From positions 1 through 6,212 of the forward strand of contig JALRIU010000026.1 in NCBI GenBank assembly GCA_023255355.1: 6,212 nt of DNA. Direction: 5' to 3'. Source of the stretch: Pseudomonadales bacterium (GTDB lineage Bacteria; Pseudomonadota; Gammaproteobacteria; Pseudomonadales; JAHEIH01). Made by a program: the position numbers and the translations under genes. The notes below the pieces were generated by a model. It was not told the origin of the DNA and searched no databases. It was given only the letters and a program-made list of their open reading frames with translations. Positions 1-4,728 of the stretch are shown piece after piece. Positions within the stretch are counted from its first letter, which is position 1; the number at the start of each line of letters is the position of its first letter.

Positions 1-1155
1 ATCCAAACCTTCTGCTTCAGCAGATATCTTAACTTCTTTAGAGCCAGGGGCACAAATTGCTCTAATTTCAGACTTAACTTTTCGACCCTTTAATATCTTC
101 GCAGCGCGTCGAAGATCACTTAACCTGCTATTGGTACAGGATCCAATAAATGCACCATCTATGGGTTGTCCACGAATTGGTTCATGAGGCTTTAAACCAA
201 TATATTTAAATACATCGGCAAAATCTGAACGTTGATCGGGCAAAACCTCATCAATAGCGATAGCATGTTCGGGGCTGGTACCCCAAGTTATCATCGGTGC
301 GATTTCTGCAACATCCACTTCAAGATCAACATCGAATGATGCATCTACATCACTAATCAATGACGCCCAATGCGCCTCCGCAATCAATGCATCCTCATCT
401 TTCGGAGCAAAAGGCCGCCCCCGTGTATACTCAATAGTCTTGTGATCTGGCGCTATAATTGCTGTGAATGCTGCAAACTCTACACCCATATTGCAAAGAG
501 TTAAGCGCTCCTCAATTTCCATCTCCTCAATTGCTGATCCTGCAAATTCGATCACAAAGCCTGTCCCAAAATCAGCACCGAACCGACTTATTAAATTTAT
601 TACGATATCTTTAGCGGTAAGCCATTGTGGCTTTTTTCCAGTCAACCGGATGCGCATTTGTTTGAACTGAGGAACCCTAAGTGTTCTTGTGGCTAAAGCA
701 TGCTCGCAGTCAGTTGAACCTATTCCCCACGCCAAGGCTCCCATTGCACCAAGTGTACATGTGTGACTGTCCGGACAAACGATGGTTATGCCCGGCAAAA
801 CAATTCCCTGCTCTGGAGCTATTACGTGTACAATACCTTGTCGATCATCATCAGCACCATACAAACGGATACCAAAGGCTTGAGAAGCGCGATGCATCTC
901 CTCAATAAAAATCATTCCACCGGGCATTCTAGAGATATCTGGGCGACCAGGCTTGGTATCTACGATGTGATCAATAGTCGAAAAAACGGTCTCTGGCGCT
1001 GCAATGTTTCGATTTTCAGACAACATATTGGACAATGCAACCGAACCAGTGCGTTCGTGCAGCATAATCCGATCAATTAGTATCAACGATGAGCCATCAT
1101 CAAACTGACGCACTTCGTGAAGTTTTCTGAGCTTCTGGTAAAGAGTTTGCCCCAT
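1..1155 (-). CDS. leuC: LeuC-type 3-isopropylmalate dehydratase large subunit, probable catabolic paralogue (partial, 3' end missing)
   Basis: This encodes the N-terminal 385 residues of an aconitase-superfamily hydro-lyase; complete LeuC proteins are about 465 residues, so roughly 80 are missing beyond the left edge. Translation on the minus strand from the ATG at 1155 is uninterrupted. Family marks are the MGQTLYQKL start, IDH near 61-63, GIVHVIAPEQG at about 107-117, the DSHT motif at 129-132, the EHALAT segment, and GSCTNSR with Cys340, the first ligand of the expected 4Fe-4S cluster. The other two cysteine ligands would lie outside the window. Such enzymes dehydrate and rehydrate hydroxy-dicarboxylates (isopropylmalate, citramalate, dimethylmalate) together with a small LeuD subunit, which is not visible and may follow to the left. 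VCPDSHT replaces the usual VCGDSHT. The start lies 9 bases after the CoA-transferase stop, so the two are co-transcribed. The neighbours argue for a degradative role rather than leucine synthesis, but this is inference. Confidence 0.9.
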   Translation of the reverse strand, partial: MGQTLYQKLRKLHEVRQFDDGSSLILIDRIMLHERTGSVALSNMLSENRNIAAPETVFSTIDHIVDTKPGRPDISRMPGGMIFIEEMHRASQAFGIRLYGADDDRQGIVHVIAPEQGIVLPGITIVCPDSHTCTLGAMGALAWGIGSTDCEHALATRTLRVPQFKQMRIRLTGKKPQWLTAKDIVINLISRFGADFGTGFVIEFAGSAIEEMEIEERLTLCNMGVEFAAFTAIIAPDHKTIEYTRGRPFAPKDEDALIAEAHWASLISDVDASFDVDLEVDVAEIAPMITWGTSPEHAIAIDEVLPDQRSDFADVFKYIGLKPHEPIRGQPIDGAFIGSCTNSRLSDLRRAAKILKGRKVKSEIRAICAPGSKEVKISAEAEGLD

Positions 1156-1164
1156 TTTTAAAAT

Positions 1165-2301
1165 CTACTCTTCTGACGGTGGGATAAAACCCAATTTCGA
1201 ATAAATCTTATCATTGTCCGCCCCTACTCTGGGCGGGTTCAGTCGAACCTGAGGTCGAACACCATCTATTTCTAAAGGTAGCGCAGGTAACTTGATCTGT
1301 TTACCATCAGGAAGCTCCATCGGCAGCAAACCATGAGCATTTAAATGAGGATCGGTCAAAAGATCATCTGGTTTTCGAATTGGTGCGTACGGAAGACCAA
1401 TCGTCTCTAAGCGAGCGCCCAAAGTTTCACTATCCAGGGCTCCAAATATTTCACGAAGTCGTGGTATTATAACCTTCCTTTTCGCCACCCGGCCTGCATT
1501 GGTAGCCAACGCGTTATCGCTTTCCCAATCCATCAATGAGAATGCCCTGCAAAGAGACTTCCATTGTCCGTCACTCACAACAGCAACGAACATTTGACTG
1601 TCAAGCGTTTCGAAAACATCATACACAGCCCAAGCTGAAATCCGTTCAGGCATTGGAGGAGCCTCTGTGCCTGTTACTGCTCCTTGAGCGATATGCTGCC
1701 CAACTAAAAAAGCCGTAGTTTCATACAAAGATGCACGAATGTTTGCGCCCTTCCCACTGTCCTTCCTAGCGACTAGCGCGGACAGAATGCCAATAACACC
1801 AAATAAAGCGCCTGTGACATCTATGACCGAAGCTCCAGCTCTTAGCGGCCTTCCTTTCGGGCCGGTCATGTAAGCCAGCCCCCCCATCATCTGGGCCACT
1901 TCATCCAGTGCAGTTCGGCTTTCGTACGGCCCAGACAAGAAACCCTTGCAGGATTGATAAATGATGCTTGGGTTGATTTCACGTACCTCTTCATAACCCA
2001 GGCCAAGCTTATCGAGAGCACCATCGCGAAAATTTTCAACCAAAATATCGGCGTCGGCAATAAGCGAGCGCACCACGCTTAAGCCTTTTTCCGATTTCAA
2101 ATCGACCGTGATACTCTGCTTGTTGCGATTATACATCGCGAAATAACCTGCGCCAGAACCTGGCAACCGCCGGGTCTTATCGCCTCCTACAGGCTCGACC
2201 TTGACAACATCAGCACCCAAATCGGCTAAAATCATGCCGACAGTTGGCCCCATTACCATGTGCGAAAATTCAACTACACGAATGCCATCCAACTGAGCCA
2301 T
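1165..2301 (-). CDS. Class III CoA-transferase (CaiB/BaiF/Frc family)
   Basis: This is a 378-residue protein, a normal length for family III CoA-transferases, which move CoA between carboxylic acids through aspartyl-anhydride and thioester intermediates. The N-terminus (LDGIRVVEFSHMVMGP, then LGADVVKVEP) and the NRNKQSITVDLKSEKG and ADILVENFRDGALDKLGL segments are typical. Asp133 in ALDEVAQMMGG aligns with the catalytic aspartate of formyl-CoA transferase, and SLYETTAFLV is the usual central helix. The start chosen is ATG at 2299-2301: MAQLDG matches the family N-terminus and GGTGAG lies about 5 bases upstream. A 26-residue extension starting from TTG at 2379 is possible but is not family-like. 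The gene leads the leftward operon with the LeuC-type gene and diverges from the lyase gene. CoA-transferases of this type commonly sit beside HMGL-like lyases. Plausible substrates are 3-hydroxy-diacids such as citramalate or 3-hydroxy-3-methylglutarate, with succinyl-CoA as donor; the sequence does not decide. Confidence 0.93.
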   Translation of the reverse strand: MAQLDGIRVVEFSHMVMGPTVGMILADLGADVVKVEPVGGDKTRRLPGSGAGYFAMYNRNKQSITVDLKSEKGLSVVRSLIADADILVENFRDGALDKLGLGYEEVREINPSIIYQSCKGFLSGPYESRTALDEVAQMMGGLAYMTGPKGRPLRAGASVIDVTGALFGVIGILSALVARKDSGKGANIRASLYETTAFLVGQHIAQGAVTGTEAPPMPERISAWAVYDVFETLDSQMFVAVVSDGQWKSLCRAFSLMDWESDNALATNAGRVAKRKVIIPRLREIFGALDSETLGARLETIGLPYAPIRKPDDLLTDPHLNAHGLLPMELPDGKQIKLPALPLEIDGVRPQVRLNPPRVGADNDKIYSKLGFIPPSEE

Positions 2302-2378
2302 TTTCTCACCGATCTGTTTACTTTTATTACATTTGGTATAAAGATATACTATTATGTCAATTTTAAAGTGAACCCACA
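2302..2378. promoter_or_regulatory. Divergent promoter region between CoA-transferase and lyase genes
   Basis: This AT-rich 77-base spacer must hold the start signals for both operons. For the plus strand, the best match I see is ATTACA at 2326-2331 with TATTAT at 2350-2355, 18 bases apart; TATACT at 2345-2350 is an alternative -10 with a poor -35 (TTTATT at 2323-2328). For the minus strand, a perfect TTGACA lies at 2360-2355, but the following -10 candidates are poor: TATACC is only 14 bases away and TACCAA is 16 away. The two promoters would overlap, so one bound regulator could affect both. These are matches by eye to the sigma-70 consensus, not measured promoters. Confidence 0.5.
2334..2351. 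promoter_or_regulatory. Candidate operator: AT-rich inverted repeat
   Basis: TGGTATA at 2334-2340 and TATACTA at 2345-2351 form an inverted repeat with a 4-base AAGA centre; six of seven positions pair and the remaining one is G opposite T. The half-site GTATA/TATAC keeps the outer GT...AC seen in many GntR-family operators. It overlaps the candidate -10 elements of both strands, a suitable place for repression by the GntR-type protein encoded at 3326-4114. Short AT-rich repeats also arise by chance, so this remains a candidate. Confidence 0.4.
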
Positions 2379-3329
2379 ATGATAACTGTCAGCGAAGTTG
2401 GCCCACGTGATGGCGTTCAAAGCCTCGATTTTTTGGTAGATTTAGAAATCAAAAAGCAATGGATTGCTTCTGAAGCGGCTGCGGGAGTACCAGAAATTGA
2501 AGTTGGTTCATTCGTAAGCTTCAAACGATTACCGCAAATGCAAGATACGCCCGCGCTAGTGGAATTTGCATTAACTATTCCTGGATTGAAGGTCGCTGCT
2601 TTGGTGCCCAACCTGCAAGGAGCGAAAGCAGCTGTGGCGGCCGGCGTTCACAAACTATCAATACCAGTATCAGCAAGCGAAACCCATTCGTTGCGCAACG
2701 TTAATCGCACCCATGAACAAATGATCGAAGAGGTCAAACAGATAAGGGCGCTCGTAGACGATCAACCGAGTGAAACTCGTGCAAATATAGAAATTGGCAT
2801 TGCCACCGCATTCGGCTGCACAATTGATGGAAACGTACCTCAAAAAACCGTTGTTGAACTGGCTGAACGTTTGATGATCGCAGGGGCCGATGAAATTGGC
2901 CTATCAGACACTACTGGGTACGCTGACCCTAAAATGGTCAAAGATCATTTAAAAGCAGTACAAAAAGCTATTGGACCGGCGAATGTAACTGGCGTGCATC
3001 TACACAACACACGCGGACTTGGCTTGGCTAACGCTTTAGCAGCTTTAGATTGCGGGATCACGACGATCGATGCTTCTCTTGGAGGCTTAGGCGGATGCCC
3101 TTTTGCGCCTGGAGCAAGTGGCAATATTGTGACGGAAGATTTGGTCTTCATGTTGCACTCAATGGGCTATGAAACTGGAATTAACTTGCCGGAGCTTATT
3201 GAGGTTCGAAAGAAATTAGCCGAACAAATTTCAGGTTCATCTATTTATGGGTTCATCGCTGATGCAGGGCTTCCTTTGGGCTTTAGTCAAAGCAGCCACA
3301 CTATAAATGGTGACGAGGCCCATTCATGA
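2379..3329 (+). CDS. Hydroxymethylglutaryl-CoA lyase-like (HMGL family) acyl-CoA lyase
   Basis: This is a 316-residue TIM-barrel protein, full length for bacterial HMG-CoA lyases. These enzymes cleave a 3-hydroxyacyl-CoA by retro-Claisen chemistry, giving acetyl-CoA plus a keto acid (acetoacetate from HMG-CoA). Visible active-site elements are VGPRDG with Arg10 and Asp11, Glu42 in EIEVGSF, VHLHNTRG with metal-ligand histidines 207 and 209, and GGCPFAPGASGN with Cys240 and Asn249, followed by TEDLVFML. All main catalytic and metal residues known from human HMGCL therefore have counterparts. The HNTRG form differs from HDTYG in the classical enzyme and may mark a subfamily with another substrate. 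The start is fixed by the conserved motif only seven residues in; only a weak AAGTGA-like ribosome site precedes it. The stop overlaps the next start (ATGA). Together with the divergent CoA-transferase it probably forms an activate-then-cleave pair. True HMG-CoA and citramalyl-CoA-type substrates are both possible. Confidence 0.92.
   Translation: MITVSEVGPRDGVQSLDFLVDLEIKKQWIASEAAAGVPEIEVGSFVSFKRLPQMQDTPALVEFALTIPGLKVAALVPNLQGAKAAVAAGVHKLSIPVSASETHSLRNVNRTHEQMIEEVKQIRALVDDQPSETRANIEIGIATAFGCTIDGNVPQKTVVELAERLMIAGADEIGLSDTTGYADPKMVKDHLKAVQKAIGPANVTGVHLHNTRGLGLANALAALDCGITTIDASLGGLGGCPFAPGASGNIVTEDLVFMLHSMGYETGINLPELIEVRKKLAEQISGSSIYGFIADAGLPLGFSQSSHTINGDEAHS
3315..3329 (+). promoter_or_regulatory. 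Coupled stop/start (ATGA) with ribosome binding site for the regulator
   Basis: GAGG at 3315-3318 lies 7 bases before the ATG at 3326, and that ATG overlaps the lyase stop TGA at 3327-3329. The ribosome site is inside the lyase gene, so regulator translation is probably coupled to that of the lyase. This supports the chosen regulator start. Confidence 0.7.
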
Positions 3330-4114
3330 CAGGATTGTTCTCGGGGCACGTTGATACGAAAAGCCCGACACCGTTATACCATCAAATTTTTTTAGATTTT
3401 AAGCATAGAATTATCTCAGGAAGTCTGGCTGACGGATTTAAATTCCCAAGCGAGGGGAAGCTTGCGAAAGAGTTCGATGTATCAAGGATCACCATTAAGC
3501 GTGCCCTGAATGAACTTGCCCAGCAGGGGCTTGTTGAAAGACATCGGGGAAGCGGAACTGTCGTTACATATGTTGCGTCAAATCTGCCAAATAATGATGG
3601 TTTCACTGCGTTAATGGACAGCCTACGTAAGATTGCGGCCACAACCACTGTGGAAGTTTTATCCGTCGATTTGGTAAAGCCACCGCCCAGCATTGCACAA
3701 CATTTGGCTTTACCAAATTCTCAGTACGCACAACAAATTCATCGGAAGCGTTACTATCAGAATGATCCATTCTCATACGTTCTCAGCTATAGCCCTGAAA
3801 AAGTTGGGAAATCCTGGACTAAGGAAGAATTGTCCAAAAAACCGGTTTATCAGCTGATAGAAGAAGGCGGGTTCACCACCGAATGGGCGCGCCAAACTAT
3901 CTCATGCGAGGCAGCAAACCCTTTTATAGCACAGAACCTAATGTTGCCAGAAGACGCGCCAGTTCTGAAATTACGACGTCTTCTAGGAAATGAAACTGAC
4001 GGTCCGCTACATTACATCGAGGTTTGGTACCGTTCTGATATGTATCAATTCACGATGGAGATGGGCCTGAGTGATTTCAAAAATCAGCGCCATTTATGGT
4101 CTTCAGTTGAGTAA
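3326..4114 (+). CDS. GntR-family transcriptional regulator, HutC/UTRA type
   Basis: This is a 262-residue cytoplasmic DNA-binding protein of the usual length for HutC-type GntR regulators. Residues about 15-80 form the winged helix-turn-helix: PLYHQIFLDFKHRIISG, then FPSEGKLAKEFDVSRITIKRAL (recognition helix region about 51-63) and the wing QGLVERHRGSGTVV. Residues about 95-250 match a UTRA effector domain, with the typical YVLSYSP strand, the YQLIEEGGF region, PEDAPVLKLRRLLG, and the closing HYIEVWYRSDMYQFTMEM. UTRA domains bind small metabolites, usually a pathway substrate or intermediate, which releases the operator. The gene is inside the operon it probably controls, overlapping the lyase gene by four bases, so autoregulation is likely. 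The probable target is the inverted repeat at 2334-2351. The effector cannot be read from the sequence. Confidence 0.93.
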   Translation: MTGLFSGHVDTKSPTPLYHQIFLDFKHRIISGSLADGFKFPSEGKLAKEFDVSRITIKRALNELAQQGLVERHRGSGTVVTYVASNLPNNDGFTALMDSLRKIAATTTVEVLSVDLVKPPPSIAQHLALPNSQYAQQIHRKRYYQNDPFSYVLSYSPEKVGKSWTKEELSKKPVYQLIEEGGFTTEWARQTISCEAANPFIAQNLMLPEDAPVLKLRRLLGNETDGPLHYIEVWYRSDMYQFTMEMGLSDFKNQRHLWSSVE

Positions 4115-4148
4115 TCTGCCGTAAGAAACTTCTTCTTCACCAAACTAC

Positions 4149-4154
4149 AAAGGT
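4149..4154 (+). promoter_or_regulatory. Ribosome binding site of the tautomerase/SnoaL gene
   Basis: AAAGGT lies 7 bases before the ATG at 4162, in the 47-base gap after the regulator. It supports the start that places proline at position 2, the catalytic position in tautomerases. No convincing terminator or promoter is seen in this gap, so transcription probably continues through from the regulator. Confidence 0.6.
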
Positions 4155-4161
4155 CTTTATC

Positions 4162-4728
4162 ATGCCGATTGTCGAGGTTCATTTAATTGAGGGGTATTCC
4201 GAGAGCGAAAAAACGAGGATCTGTGAGGCATTAACGGATGCAGTTAGAATTGTTGTGCCGGCTAGCCCGGATGCAGTTACGGTGATGGTACATGAGATGC
4301 TTCAGTCTGAGTACATGCGCGGCCGCTCTCACAGATCACCAGCACCAGCGCTCCCCGACCCACGCGAAATTGTAAGTCAATTTCTAAAGCTTATGGAACA
4401 ACGCGACATAGCAGCTGCCGAAGAGTACCTCGATGAGAAGTTCTCAATGACGTTTCCCGGTACTCAGCCAATGCACCGTTTAGAGGACCTAGTTAACTGG
4501 GCATCCAAACGATATCGTTATGTTGTAAAAAAATATGACGGTTTCGAAGCATTTCAATCACCCGGCGATGAAGCTGTAGTTTATTGCCGGGGCACGCTAT
4601 CTGGAGAATGGCTTGACGGCGAGCCCTTCGAGGGAATTCGTTTTATAGACAGATTTGAAGTCATTCGGGGCGTGATTTCTAAGCAGGATGTTTGGAACGA
4701 TATTGGTGAGGAAAAAATAAAAAAATGA
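4162..4728 (+). CDS. Two-domain protein: 4-oxalocrotonate-tautomerase-like + SnoaL/NTF2-like
   Basis: This is a 188-residue protein with two recognisable parts. Residues 2-56 resemble a 4-oxalocrotonate tautomerase subunit (about 62 residues alone): MPIVEVHLIEGYSESEK leaves Pro as the N-terminal residue after Met removal, the catalytic base of this family, and VTVMVHEM matches the second strand. It aligns without gaps through the first 45 residues of the Pseudomonas enzyme from memory. The positions of its substrate-binding Arg11 and Arg39 are Tyr and Thr here, so a muconate-type dicarboxylate is an unlikely substrate. After a Ser/Pro/Ala-rich linker (about 57-67), residues 68-185 look like a SnoaL/NTF2 cone: EIVSQFLKLMEQRDIAAAEEYL, FSMTFPG, a middle helix, then paired strands ending in RFEVIRGVISKQDVWND. 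SnoaL-like folds include small cyclases, isomerases and hydrolases. I infer an isomerase-type step in the pathway; the exact reaction is unknown. The stop overlaps the hyuB start (ATGA). Confidence 0.85.
   Translation: MPIVEVHLIEGYSESEKTRICEALTDAVRIVVPASPDAVTVMVHEMLQSEYMRGRSHRSPAPALPDPREIVSQFLKLMEQRDIAAAEEYLDEKFSMTFPGTQPMHRLEDLVNWASKRYRYVVKKYDGFEAFQSPGDEAVVYCRGTLSGEWLDGEPFEGIRFIDRFEVIRGVISKQDVWNDIGEEKIKK
4705..4728 (+). promoter_or_regulatory. Coupled stop/start and ribosome site for hyuB
   Basis: GGTGAGG at 4705-4711 is a strong ribosome-site match, but it is 13 bases from the ATG at 4725, longer than usual, with an A-rich spacer. The ATG overlaps the previous stop (ATGA), so re-initiation by ribosomes ending the tautomerase gene probably compensates. 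This decides the hyuB start, which also gives a family-like N-terminus (DPITLAVLAGRMEQIADEM). Confidence 0.6.

Noticed and set aside
464..1080. Plus-strand open frames opposite the LeuC-type gene
   Set aside because: They lie wholly inside a conserved minus-strand gene and their translations show no recognisable domain.
2302..2379. 26-residue N-terminal extension of the CoA-transferase (404-residue form)
   Set aside because: The extension begins with TTG, its residues do not resemble the family N-terminus, it would cover the promoter region up to the divergent start, and the internal ATG at 2299-2301 has a good ribosome site.
2417..3693. Minus-strand open frames opposite the lyase and regulator genes
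   Set aside because: They are antisense shadows of well-conserved genes, with low-complexity translations.
4123..4134. AAGAA-AC-TTCTT palindrome after the regulator, considered as a terminator
   Set aside because: A two-base loop cannot form a hairpin, the arms are AT-rich and no T-run follows; the next gene seems co-transcribed.
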